From Daphnia pulex (lineage: Eukaryota; Arthropoda; Branchiopoda; Diplostraca; Daphniidae), in NCBI RefSeq assembly GCF_021134715.1, contig NC_060023.1:11470001-11534000 (forward strand): 64,000 nucleotides of DNA, read 5' to 3'. The notes beneath the pieces were generated by a model. That model was not told where the DNA came from, did no database searches, and worked only from the letters and a program-made list of their open reading frames with translations. Positions 45,902 through 57,984 of this stretch are shown here, one piece after another. Both the position numbers and the translations under genes were made by a program. Every line of letters begins with the position of its first letter. Position 1 is the stretch's first letter.

Positions 45902-46788
45902 TTAACTATGGCGTCGTGCTGCTGTTGGTTGTATGATCCTTGATGGCTGGGTTGACCACTGGTGTACCGATGTCTCCTGGGTATGGCGGATACCAAACCG
46001 CAACGCCGGCGTCTTACTATACAACAACATACGCAGCAACCGGATACTACACCCCCAAGGCCCTAGAGTATTACACCATAACTTATGATGTCCCGAACTT
46101 CTACACCGAAGCTTCGAAGTTTAACTCAGCCCCGTGTTAAACCACCAAGGCAGCGGAGTACTACACCACCAAGGCAGCGGAGTACTACACCACCAAGGCA
46201 GCGGAGTACTACACCACCAAGGCAGCGGAGTACTACACCACCAAGGCAGCGGAGTACTACACCACCAAGGCAGCGGAGTACTACACCACCAAGGCAGTGG
46301 AGTACTACACCACCAAGGCAGTGGAGTACTACACCACCAAGGCAGCGGAGTACTACACCACCAAGGCAGCGGAGTACTACACCACCAAGGCAGCGGAGTA
46401 CTACACCACCAAGGCAGCGGAGTACTACACCACCAAGGCAGCGGAGTACTACACCACCAAGGCAGCGGAGTACTACACCACCAAGGCAGCGGAGTACTAC
46501 ACCACCAAGGCAGCGGAGTACTACACCACCAAGGCAGCTGCATATTCGTACTACGTTGAACCGGAATGCTAAACCGAGGCCTCAGTTTTCTATACTACAG
46601 CCTGCGCTTCTCCCAGGTACTATACCACCAAGGCTACTGAGTATTACACCACTTCTTACGCTGCTACCACCTACTTCACCGAAGCTCCGAAGTTTTACTC
46701 TGTGCTGAGTTACCACACCATTAAGGAAGCCGAACATTTCATCACAAACGCTTCCGCAACTTACTACATGAAAATTCCTAAATGCTAG
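45902..46788 (+). pseudogene. YYTTKA-array copy D: nearly continuous, two TAA codons in frame
   Basis: After acceptor CTAG at about 45901 the frame reads NYGVVLLLVV-like text. Taking the ATG at 45943, MAGLTTGVPMSPGYGGYQT runs through YYTTTYAA repeats to SAPC, then TAA at 46138-46140. The same frame continues with 16 copies of TTKAAEYY, then PEC and TAA at 46567-46569, then TEASVFYTT and on to a final TAG near 46788. Both TAA codons follow Cys exactly where other copies have CY (TGT TAC), so each looks like one Tyr-to-stop change. It is either a young pseudogene or a case for readthrough. Confidence 0.55.
46141..46533 (+). repeat. 24-bp tandem repeat, 16 full units plus a partial
   Basis: The unit is accaccaaggcagcggagta + ctac, coding TTKAAEYY. 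All units are identical except for two adjacent ones with GTG for GCG (Val for Ala). Such uniformity points to recent expansion or homogenisation. It opens long reading frames on both strands, which have no meaning. Confidence 0.9.
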
Positions 46789-47308
46789 ACCCGAAATTTC
46801 TAATTGGTTTTATTAAGATATGTCGGTTGTCTTCATGGTCATTGGGAATTAATCGTTGATGTTGATTGAGAAAATAAAATTTCTAATGCCGGTAATTCTT
46901 TTTTAAGACTTGGTAGTAACTTCAAGCCTGTCAACGTTGCGGCAGGTGTCTATTGGTGTTGGACTTCTTCAAGGCCAGTATCCTACGTTGTGATTTGTCT
47001 GTTAATCGATCTGCATACGGATTTGTTTTAGTGGTTCGACGTGAAGTTTCAAGGGAAAGTTACGAAAGAAACTTGTAACTGTTGATTTTTGCAAATCTTA
47101 TATGCAAGTAAAAGGCAATTGGCTGATCTTTGTATAATGAAGGACTTAAAAGTTGAGGAAATTCCTTGACAAAACTTGGTATAAATTACTTTGTGTAAAT
47201 AAAAGACAATGAACAAAAAAGTTGTAAAAAGAATTGTGTTATATTGTCCCACCTCCACCCACAATTCCACCACATTTTACAGTCACATGCATACATACAT
47301 ACACTTAA
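46789..47308. other. Spacer after the YYTTKA array
   Basis: AT-rich, no feature recognised. Confidence 0.35.
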
Positions 47309-47581
47309 GTTAACCCGTTGGCTGCCACGCCATACAACCCGTAGGTTGCACTCTACTAATTTACGCGCCACGTCTGAAGGATCCATGACCAAGTGGGACT
47401 TGCCATTGATGACAAGTCCGTGCTGACAAAGGGGGGACTAAGGTGCATTGCCTTTTAACAGGCTTGCCTTGCGGCAAAGTTTGGGCTTGGCGACTCCCCG
47501 ACCCCGCGGCTTTTAAACCACGAGACCGAACAGCGCGGCCCGTGCAGTGGAGAACAAAGGTGTGGCAGCCAACGGGTTAAC
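47309..47581. mobile_element. MITE-like element with 23-bp inverted ends and TAA target duplication
   Basis: The left end gttaacccgttggctgccac (plus gcc) and the right end, read on the other strand, agree at 22 of 23 positions. The element is flanked by TAA on both sides (47306-47308 and 47582-47584). A 3-bp TAA duplication and short inverted ends fit a non-autonomous PIF/Harbinger (Tourist-like) element. It has no coding capacity and a GC-rich interior (about 47440-47560) unlike its surroundings. Confidence 0.72.
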
Positions 47582-47912
47582 TAACACAAACACAATAATA
47601 CCAACAATACGATGATCCACGTTGATGACGAGTCTCGGTGTCGGTCGTGATTCCACCGAGTTTCGTTCGCACCAGAAGCAGGGGCAACATCCGACGGAGA
47701 CCGGTGACGATTGTTAAAGATGAGAAAATCCATCTTCTCGACGTCTCCTCTGCATTACCTGAATAAAGACAAAAAAATTCTTATTAAGTGACATGCCAAT
47801 AAAAAAAACATAATACATATAGGCACATTGAACTGGTTTTTTAGCTCAAAGATTTAAAAATGCAATTTTTTTAACTTATAAACAAGCTTGCAATATTGAG
47901 AACTACACACAG

Positions 47913-48300
47913 AACAAAGCTCACTTGCTAGTCTAAAAAAAAAATTCCGGAAGTATACCGGAAGTAACCACAGCGCCTCAACCATTGAGCTGTCGTCAAA
48001 TTAAACCACATATTCGTGATCTCCATGAAATTTGGGGTCGATTAGATGTGATTTAAACGAAATCCAAAATTTGGCCAAAATCGAGAATTTTCCTGAACTA
48101 TAGTTCAGGAAAATTTTCGAAACCGGAAGTACGAAAACGTAAAAAATATAACATGAACTTTACCACAAATTTTACGAGGATCACGAATATGTGGTTCTTT
48201 TGCTCCTCAAATGAATATTTACTGAACTACAGACTGAAATGAGCAAACCGGAAGTAGAAAAAAAAGCAAAATATAGAAAATTTAACAAGTGAGCTTTGTT
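47913..48300. mobile_element. Fold-back element, about 390 bp
   Basis: Ends aacaaagctcacttg and caagtgagctttgtt are perfect inverted repeats of 15 bases. Inside, acatattcgtgatc near 48007 is mirrored by gatcacgaatatgt near 48180. A central palindrome tcctgaactatagttcagga sits near 48092-48111. Nearly the whole element can fold into one long hairpin. The phrase CCGGAAGT recurs several times. No target duplication is certain. It is probably a non-autonomous DNA transposon. Confidence 0.65.
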
Positions 48301-48728
48301 GCAGGAATAATAATCGTCAGTTATCACTAAATATTTCAAAAAAATAACTGCCGATAAATGTTAAAAGACATGTGCAAAGTTTCTGAAACTGACTGTTTTG
48401 ACAGCTGCAAATTATCAAAAAGCCATCTAGCGTTAGAAAAAAGAAACGTCCAAGTAAATTTCGTTGGCGCGTAAAATGACCTGATTTTGGAAACTATTAC
48501 ACAGCTAACGCAACTAGATTATTACTAGATAACCTACGAAAATAAGTCAATTGTTGGGTACCTGGGCATAATCCCGTGGTGAGTGACTGCAGGTGTGTAA
48601 CAGCGGACGGAAGCGATCACTGAAGTGGTCCAGAAACTCGCCAAGTCGCCAGTGAAGTAAAACAAGTTGTGTTTAGAAGCAGTGAAGCTAGATGAGCATG
48701 CGTCGCGAAGATAAGGATGTTGGTGGAT

Positions 48729-48785
48729 GTCCCTCTTCCGTCATGGACAAAGGTCAGCATTGGCACAAGAATCTCCGTGCCAGGA
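48729..48785 (-). repeat. Dispersed repeat, copy 2 (PGTEIL segment)
   Basis: Inverted partner of 43059-43113. On the minus strand the frame reads PGTEILVPMLTFVHDGR within a 62-codon open stretch. Confidence 0.5.
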
Positions 48786-51700
48786 TAGCACGATTTTGAT
48801 TCCATAAAGAAACTGCGTGCTCTGTAATAACAAATGTTTTACATTAATGAAAATATAACAATGAATAAAGCATATCAATCTTTACCTTTTCTAAGAAACA
48901 CACTGAAATGTTCATGATAAGAACAGGAAGAGAGAAGAAACCGTAAAAATGGGATTCACAGGAACCAACAGCATAACTTCACATGATGAGATAAATTTCC
49001 TGATGCTAAAGAAAGTGGTATGAATTATTGCAGTAGTGTGGTGATAGTGTGTATTGTTGCTTACCTTTTTCATACGGGTGATGAATTTAGTAAGGCATTT
49101 GTCTTTCATCAAGCAGATCTGGTACACACATGGCAGGTCACTTCATATCTTCATGTCTCTGAAACACTAAGTAGCAATGGGACAAGGAAATCCTATATGT
49201 TATTTACAAATTAACACAAATTTACCTATGAGAAATAAAACTCTACCTATCCCTCATCTGGGTTGCCTTCTAAACAGAAGTAGAAACAGCCATAACAAAA
49301 AACATGTTGTTGCAGGGTACACCACCAAAATTGCGAGATTCAGAAAAGATCCTATGGTTCATGAGCAAGAATACCTATGTTACATGAAAATCTGAATGGT
49401 AATGGTTTGGTAGCAGTAATGGGGAAATACCTTATCTCAGCAAATTTGTATTCCACTATATGTCTTCTTCAAACATGAGTTTTAGGCTTTTGACATCATG
49501 AAGGGCCTAATAGATTGAAGTTGACTGAGCGCTTAGTCAACTTGTTGGAATGACTGACAGTATGCATCTAGAATTTGAAGAAATAAGTTGGTACAGTATA
49601 AAAATAAGGAAACTAGGTCAAGATAAACCTACATATGATACGAAGTTCAATTTGGTATTTGAAATCACAGGAATATAAGTATTAATTAGCAACAATTTGT
49701 TTCGCCCTTTTCTCCTCGTTTCACGACGTCAGAACAACATGGGTGACACTGGCGACATCTAGTAATGAGTTTTTAATCCTAAGTTTGTTGCACTGTCAGC
49801 TGTCAGTCAGTCACAGACGGACAGTATGACATTACACGTCGTAAATTTCATAAGTTACATAAGTTACTTAAAAAGTTTAACAGCAGAGATCGGATAGCAA
49901 GTCAACTGTTTTAAAGTAATAGATGAAACAATCTTTAGCTAATGATTCTTACTGCATTCTCGACTAAATGTTTTCAGATAATTTCAGCTGAAGTTTTCAT
50001 GTACCTGGCCATTAGCTAGGTGCTCGTGACAATAGAAATGAAATGATCTAACCCAATAATGCAAGCTCACAACCTATGTCTTCAGCAAAATAATTTTTGT
50101 TGCAAGGTAGTTATTTCTAAAGTATTTTATTACTGTGTTCTTTAACGCTTTAAATAATGTTCACGTTAACTTTTCCCTTTCAAATTGTAAATCTTCAAGT
50201 TATTGATGTCTTCGCCAGATCCCATTCTTTGTTGCTATCTATTTTGAGGACAACAGCAAGAAAGTGCTGCTACTCTAGATTTGATGGTGACCACCCCTTT
50301 GTTCTAATTTAGGACAATGTAAGATTGATTGATTTTAGGTATTGCTTTCTGTCACTACAATATGGTTAGAAAATTATATCTAAATATACTCTCCTTTCAG
50401 GTTAATTCCTCTCCACTGTTGTAGTTGTTTGGAAACCAACGAGAGATTGCTGGAATTGAAGACTGATAATATGTGTAGGTGTAGATAATTTACGAGTGCA
50501 TATTTGGGCTCCCACCTTTTCTGTGGACTCCCTAACTATCTATTAACCAACGCCCGCCGGTGTGCAGTCATCCGCTGTGATAACCAACTGTAGGGGAAGG
50601 TGCTGGTCGAACGGTGAATTGGAAGGGTGCATGATTTGATGGAAGTTTTTGGAGGGTTTTAATTATAAAGCTTAGCAGATTATATTTCCCCAGTGAAATT
50701 GGCCTTGTAACTGGCCACAGGCCAGGTATTTTACTTGGTAGTAGTCAGGCAATGTAGTATTACATTTGTCTTGATTAATTGCATGAGGTGTAGTGTTAAT
50801 TGGTTGGTGATAGTGTTTTTATTTTGCAATAACTTATTCTTATACAATTTTATAATAATCATTAGATTCTGCAATTATTCATGATATTTACTAACATACT
50901 AATAGTAAGTTAGTAAAGTACATGGTATGTTCCTATGTTCTTTAATATTAATTCATTCAAGCTTATCTAAAACTAACCACCCTCAATCATCGTGCAAGGA
51001 AATTAATTCCACTTGGTAAAACTCTTGCAAAAAAGCGGAAAAATCATTATCCACATACCAACTGCAAAATGATGAGAACACAATTATTGAGAAAAATAAA
51101 CAAAAATGGAAAATAACCAGCAACATTAATTCTGTTCTGTTCAAGAAATTTTTAAACCAGGTGACAGGCAGGAACATTATCAGCACATTGTACACCATAG
51201 GTAATTTCAGGCATACCCCAAACATCAACCAACAGTTGGAAAATCTATGAAATTGATGAGACATTAAGTAACAAGTTGTTTCACATGTGCAAGAAAAACA
51301 ACAGTTATTCCCAACTTACTCAGTTAGCAAGTCAAAATGTTCTGCATTGGACGGCATCAGATAACAGCTTCAACATAATCTGGCAGACATACCCTGTCAA
51401 AGAAAAATGATTACACATACTGTGAGGCATATCTGTCACAGAAAACCAGCTAGGAGAATTCAGATGCTGTTGTCAAGATTGTCGGAGCTCGGATACAAAT
51501 CGGCTATGGGCAAATACCAAAAAGTGGTAACTTCGTCTACGTCATCATCTCATTATCATTTTGATCACGGTCGTCCTACACCTACTAGCGAGTCGATCGC
51601 CATCTGGTGGCAACAGGGTTGTTAAGACCGACATTTACATGTAGCAACATGTAGATTCCACATCGTTCTTTTAATGATAAAGTGACAATTAGGCTTACAC

Positions 51701-51924
51701 TTACACTTTCAGCTCAACGCTTCACTCCACTCCACTTTGTATTTCCGCGCTACACTGATGTCGAAGAGGTGTCGAGTGCCGACGACCTTTTGATTTATCA
51801 ATCGCATCCTGCCGGCCATTATCTATAAACACCCAAATGAAAAAAAAAAAGTGCATTAATAAATAATAATACAATTTAACTTCAAATGACATGAAAATTA
51901 AACTCACAGGGGCCAGGTTTTTTT

Positions 51925-51957
51925 TCTACTGATGCAAGTTGATCTTGCATCAGTAGA
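51925..51957. repeat. Perfect short hairpin
   Basis: tctactgatgcaag and cttgcatcagtaga form a 14-bp perfect stem around the loop ttgat. It lies next to a T run in AT-rich sequence. It is too short for a microRNA precursor and of unknown meaning. Confidence 0.75.
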
Positions 51958-52559
51958 TGATTACATCACAACTGACAACTTGTATAAAAACACAATGTTG
52001 GACTGCAATTCTTCAAATCTCTATTATTTCAACTATCTTTTAACTGATAGGCTGTGAAGTTGTGGCACAACCATAAATAGCTCACCAGCAACACAATATT
52101 TGAATCCTATGAAATAAAGAAAATTAAAGTTAATGCACAAATAAAATGTTTGCTCTAAAAAGCTAAACCAAAAACAGAAAAGCCAGCAGTACCGGCAGTA
52201 AAAACTATCTTGACTGCATAACTTAGTTATTTTTACATTTTAAGGTTTTATAGTTATAGCAATATTGTTGAACTGACAACATCAAATGACATACTTCTTG
52301 CAAACAATCACAAATTCGTAGCAACCAATTAATAACATCTTCTTATAACTGTAATATTCAATAGTTACCAACATTTGTCTTTTGATGCACATCGAAGTAT
52401 TTTAGGCGGCTTTAGTGCTTCGCCATAACACCCACGTCAACCTAATGGAGGGGAAGTCCCGAGATGGAACGGAACACAACAGTATTTTTTTTTTTAAGAA
52501 TCATTTAACATACAGTTCCAGAGTCTTGATGTAAATAACGAACTAAAATCACTTAAAAT

Positions 52560-52763
52560 TTACTTTGTAGCCGATGAGAAATTTGATTTCGGCATGATGT
52601 CAATCGTGACGTAGGCGTACTGGCACTGGACGCATCTGAAATCCCATCCCAAGTTTCCCAACCTCCAAGTCCAAAGTCCAGTTAGATTTTTTGCCGTCTG
52701 GTGGTGAATCCGACAACGACAATTTGGACATTCATCGCCACCTTTGGACAATCCATACAGCAA
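52560..52763 (-). CDS. Short Cys-rich open frame (possible zinc-ribbon exon)
   Basis: On the minus strand an open stretch of about 65 codons holds CPNCRC and, about 30 residues later, CVQC, with a Trp-rich middle (GLWTWRLG). Spacing and residues recall a zinc ribbon. A TGA lies just upstream in frame and there is no clear ATG, so it would have to be a downstream exon or a relic. I found no partner exon. Confidence 0.25.
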   Translation of the reverse strand: MLYGLSKGGDECPNCRCRIHHQTAKNLTGLWTWRLGNLGWDFRCVQCQYAYVTIDIMPKSNFSSATK

Positions 52764-55700
52764 GGTGGTTTTTCATTTTAAGATGGACTAGAAGCAGAGA
52801 ATAAATCTGTGAACATGCCTTTGAACAAGAAAAACAAATCAGACTTTGTTGGAATACAATACAATCAACGTGAATGGATGATATACTTTTGTTTGAATGC
52901 AATCGCCAAGACTTATTCTGTAACTTTTGAAACTACAATGAAAAATGAAAGCTAATAAAAAAGCTGAGGGAAATTGAAAATTCATCAACTGCTCTTCAAT
53001 CAGAAATGTTCAAATATGTACATTACATGAATTTTTACAATTTTAAGAGACATTTACTTTTAATTTCAAAGAGATTTACTCCACATCTCAATACCTCTTT
53101 CTACTTGCAGATACAAAAAATTTTTAGTGGAAACCTTTCCTTTGGCTAAGCTTATCAAATTATTATTCAAATGATTATCAGCCCTATCAACCCATAAATC
53201 TCAGTAACTGATTTGATTCAGCCACATGAAAGCTACATCTTAATTTTTCTGTGAGGTCCCTGTCACTCAACTTACTTTATTTCTAGATATGTAATTATCC
53301 TCACTGACAATTCAATTGCTAAAATAGGTTAAAACTAAATGTTGAGAACACTAGAGATGAACTACATACCACTAAAAGTTAAAAACTAAAGATAAACGAA
53401 CACTTTTTACTTAGCTGACAAGCTGACAACTCAACTACAAGACAATTCTCAAAATCCTTTTACTTACACACAACAGCTTTCCATTCATTACGATCTGTAT
53501 GGTGATAATTATTAATCATTTGTATTAGTAGTCATTGCAGGATTATCCTGTCAAATTGATAAAACAAATTAGGAAAAAACTAGTAATTTGAACTAAATAA
53601 TTTGTGTTTCTTTTCTTACCATTTGTTGTCATAACTAGGGATGATCATTTGTGTTCAATGAGGCCCCCTCCACTGGAAATCCACTTCTTGGCAATTTCCG
53701 TCTTGCGGGAAAAGTAACTATAAATCACAATGATCATTTGCATAATTGTTTAACAATATTTGACTTGTCTGTACTTCTTACTTTGACTCAAATAACTAGT
53801 GTTTCAATTCAAATAGTACATCATCATGCAGTCAATCCCCATGAAGCATTAGATCAAAAGTAAAACTACTTACTTACTAATAACTTACTCGTACCAGAAA
53901 CTGATTGTATCAAGCAGACTTTTTTTCCATTTACGCCCGAAACAAAATTGATTCGTAAACATGCGGTTACATTTTTTAACACTTTCGTTCAAGGTTCAAC
54001 CAGCTCTGGTTCAACTGCAAAGCATGCAAAATTCTGAGGACCTGGCAGTCGTGTACTCATGCACTTGCAGACCACGTGCAGACGAATGAAGGAATGTAGA
54101 TTGGCGTATTGCCGAGAATGGCTTGCGCCATCTTGCGCTGACTGGAATGGGCTCGTTTTGTAACATTGCCAAATAAATAAAATCAGATTGCGATCAAGAT
54201 AGTAAAGATAAAAGAAAAAGACCAAATCTGTGACGAAAGTTAGCTACGCGGGGCGCGGTTAAAAGTTTATTTAAACTAGTTACTAAAAACACATGTTAAG
54301 CAGCTCAAAAATCAAGATATCGAATTAAATATTATTAGGTGATGCGCGTGCGCCTGTGGTGCCGTGGTGGTGATGAAGCCTTCACACAATACAAAACACG
54401 CACGAACACGATGGTACAAAAATTTAAAATTAGAATACAGAATAGACAAATTTAAAAAAAAAATGTCACTTTCAACTACATAAGTACTTTCTTTGGTGAA
54501 AAATACAATGACAATTGCATTCAGAAACGGGAGGCTGCCGCTACTGAATGAACCACTCGGTATGATGTAATCGCCAGCCCTAGACGTTTCTCCCGCTTTC
54601 CTGTAAATATAAACTCGACCATCAAAATGTTATTGCCTTGATATTTACTATGTACGTACAGAGGGTTATTTTTGAATGCGGAAGTAGTTTAAAATAAACT
54701 TCAATTGAATCGTTTCAAATCAATGTCAAAAAAAGTTCTAAAATAGTAAAATTACATCACCATTACGTCAGAGATATAAGAGAACATGCACAAGAGTCGA
54801 GGCGTCAAATAAAACAAAAAGTCTTTCCCACCGACTGCCGGCAAAGAACACCGTTAAGCTGTCTTTCATGTGATGTAACTCGTTGTAAGCCGTATAATGC
54901 AGCTCAATAACTGATCGTTTATCAACTCTCAATACATGCTGCTTTTGATCAGTCACCGTAGCAGAGATGGCCACTAGAGCGTGTGTTTCAGGCTACTCTG
55001 TTATCGCCAGGAGAGCAACAGAGCAGAACAACCACAACATGTTTCCAGGATATTTGTATTATTAGGTAATAAAGCCTCTTACCGCGGAGAACCTCCTCTA
55101 TGGAGATATTGTTTCGGCGGCGGACTGTAAAAGTCAGAAACAACCACAGCAGATGGTGGGATAGTTCACCGAAGACGAATCCCCCGCTGTGTCGATTCTT
55201 ATGGATATGTGCCTCGTCTGTGATAGGACGTGGCTCGTTAATCCCGTCGCCTTTCTTTTTTATTTTCGCTAACGTGAATCCATATGAGTTATGGCATTGC
55301 CAAAGCTATTCAGTTTCATCCCGGAGCCAAATTGCGAGCGATTGTTACTACACGGATCACGAAGTTTGTTTTTACCTGTAGCGGGGAGAGAGAAAAAAAC
55401 CCGACAAGAGTTTAACGAGGACAATGAAGGTATTGTGTCTTAGATGTAACAAATTGCTTTTTTTATTTGATGTTATGCTTTTAGTTGAACTTGCCGTTTT
55501 CGAAATATCAAAATAAGCATTTCAAAGGGACTAATCACATCACATCAAAAACTTGTCCATAAAAATAAGCAAGGAACATCTAGTAATTGAACAACTTAAA
55601 GAATATCAGTTGATAAATTAATAATTACCTTTTTAGTCAGACGTTGGAAACAATATGTAATTTCTGGTATAGGCTGTAGTAGTAAATCAGATCAGCGGGA

Positions 55701-55791
55701 CGTGTCGAGACCCTTTATTCTATTGCTGATTGGGACTGCCCCGTTTGGTCAAAGAACTCAAACTGTCTGTTGTTCAAAATCGACGCCCACC

Positions 55792-55830
55792 CGGAAACCG
55801 ATTGACGCCGAGTATATAAAGAGGTGCACT
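55792..55830 (+). promoter_or_regulatory. Core promoter of collagen-like gene 3
   Basis: TATATAAAGAGGT at about 55813-55825, preceded by CCCGGAAACCGATTG: a near copy of the collagen-like gene 2 promoter. Confidence 0.7.
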
Positions 55831-55905
55831 ACATTTCGTAAAAACCTGCCATTCGATCGCCGGCTATAATATAGATTTGGTGAAGGGAGGAAGCAGCACA
55901 CGAAC

Positions 55906-57296
55906 ATGTTGCCTTCTTTACTCATCTCTTATTGTAAGTGGTCCTGCTTGGTCGTCTGTTTTGTAATACCTGTCATCGGCGGAGATGATGGGTCCCATGA
56001 TGTTCCTGATGAACACAGATTGCTGCCATCCACCTGCCAAGATTTTCTATCCTGCGCTGCTGAACTGTCCTTGTACAATTTGGCTTCTCTGTTGAATTAC
56101 ATGACAGCCGAAGATAACACTCGGAAGAATAGCCAACCAGGTAAGGTTTGAAATCTAAAAAAAAGTATTCACGTTTGGAAACAAAAATTCAATTTAATTC
56201 GCTTCTTATTCTGTAGAAAATTCGTATTCACCTGCCCCTCATAGGACCCCATTGGACTCCCCGGTACATTCATCCGATTTGAATCTTTCACAACCTGCTG
56301 AATTAAATCAGCAAGACGATGACGTGGTCCAACGTTTACTGAAAAAGGCCGAACAAGGTCAGGAGCTAAATCAAATGGCCAGGGAAGATTTTCGACATCG
56401 AGAAGTACGATCACTGCCCAGAGGACCGCCCAGTAACTTGCCGCTCTGTTTTTACATAAAATGGGCGTTGTCATTTGAACATTTTTATCGCACAAACTTG
56501 TTCAGGTCCTCTTGATCAGCAGCAATCCCTTGAAGAAAAAGATGATAACATATCAGGATGGGGGCCAAGGATTTTTGGATCTAATTGGTTATGGTATTGG
56601 ATTGGATTGAAATTGAATGTATTATCCAACCTTTGTAATTGTCCACCAGGTATGCATTTAATTGTTTTGTTTGGCTAACTGTTTTACTTTACCTTTGATT
56701 TTCTCGTCTTTTTATATCAAGGTCCGCCCGGTCCCACTGGCCCAACAGGATCTACAGGTCTGACAAGTTGAAAGCTTATTGAAAAATAAAATTTTGTAAC
56801 ACCTGACTTTGTTGACACCCTAAAAGGTCTTACGGGAGCTACAGGAGCTACAGGAGCTACGGGCGCTACTGGGCCGACTGGTAATCAATCAACTACTACA
56901 TTTTTCTTTCCTCGGTGAATCGAATAAAGCATTGATTTCAATTGTTGTGTGTTAGGAGCTACTGGAGCTACTGGCCCGACAGGCCCCACAGGCAAGCGAT
57001 CAATTTTGTTTTCCTATTTCTTGGATTGGTTTGTTAAAATTCGTGCATGTTTGATTTAGGTGCCGACGGTCCAGTGGGTCCTCCTGGCGCAACCGGTCCT
57101 GTCGGCCCAAATGGTCCACCTGGCGCGACGGGACCTCCAGGACCTCCAGGACCTATAGGTTTGAATGAAATCTCACTCTTTTACCCAAGAAATCAACAGG
57201 ATAAATCCATAAAATAACATATTAATTTGTTCAATAGGACCGACAGGGCCAACAGGACCACCAGGCAACAACGGTCAAGGTGGTGGAGGGGGTTAA
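55906..57296 (+). CDS. Collagen-like protein 3 (short)
   Basis: It starts MLPSLLIS, like gene 2 (MLPSLLFL), with a signal peptide ending near VIGG. Exon 1 is 55906-56140. Exon 2 starts at 56217 and ends at either of two donors I cannot decide between. Exon 3 (about 56506-56650) encodes [13 protein letters not shown] and CNCPPG. Small Gly-X-Y exons follow ([39 protein letters not shown]). The last exon ends [13 protein letters not shown] and TAA at 57294-57296. It lacks the long Lys/Pro-rich tail of gene 2 and the Ala/Ile repeat of gene 1. The shared start, promoter and R-x-FG motif before the collagen part mark it as a paralogue of gene 2, 18 kb away. Likely secreted into matrix or cuticle. 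Confidence 0.74.
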
Positions 57297-57984
57297 CTGT
57301 AAGTGGCAAATGTGTGCAACCAACAAGCCTTACATCTGCAAGCCTGGACCATTAGCCGTTTTCCTGTCAAGAAATTAATATGGATCGTTTTCTGAGCGCC
57401 AATTTAATTTGAATTGATACTTCTTATACAAAAAATGGGGTTAGATAAATGTGTGTATACTTAATTTATTGGAATGTTGAAGCGAGATAAATTGTGTAAT
57501 TCTGATTAGATTACTGTTCTAAGGCGCTTTAAAATATTGAGAAAAAAAGTAAGGCTCATTATTATTTAAAGTGAAATGAATTCGTTAAATATTACACTTT
57601 TTTGTTACTGTTAACGGGATTTCATGGGGCCGAACAAGATTTCTCTGAAGGTGATTTGTCTGCCGTCCAATCAGACGGTCACTGGCGTCGCCCGAGAACA
57701 TCCTGAAACATCTCACACCAACAAACCTCAATTTTCCAGAAAAAAAAACTAGTAAAGATAGAATGGTTATACATGATTTACAATGACACAAAATCCATAA
57801 GGTACCGTAGTTAATCCCCATACTCTTTTTAATAATTTATTCTATAAGAAAGAGACGTACACAGACACAAAATGGTTTAATAAAAAAGAGTATTAATGGA
57901 AAGACCCTATTGGTATTTTTTTTGTTTTAAGTGATTGAGAGAATTGCTGAAAGAATTGACAAGTCCTTTTTCGAGTCTTTTTTT
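57297..57984. other. Convergent spacer, collagen-like gene 3 / ELOVL
   Basis: 3' flanks only. Nothing else was recognised. Confidence 0.4.

Larger units (their letters stand above)
48301..55790. other. 7.5-kb AT-rich gene-poor region
   Basis: I find no spliced gene with a recognisable domain. It holds the dispersed repeat at 48729-48785, a perfect hairpin at 51925-51957 and one Cys-rich open frame at 52560-52763 (separate entries). Several stretches resemble each other loosely (about 42830-42970 and 50330-50420 near caggttaat), possibly old repeats or non-coding exons. Confidence 0.4.

Noticed and set aside
46141-46533. Regularly spaced repeats suggesting a CRISPR-like array
   Set aside because: There are no unique spacers, the units are head-to-tail and coding, and the genome is animal.
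46085-46708. Long open frames on both strands and in several frames across the 24-bp repeat
   Set aside because: A 24-bp unit without stops opens every frame. Only the TTKAAEYY frame agrees with the flanking repeat-protein text.
51925-51957. Hairpin as a microRNA precursor or bacterial-type terminator
   Set aside because: The stem is only 14 bp, too short for a microRNA, and intrinsic terminators do not apply in an animal genome.
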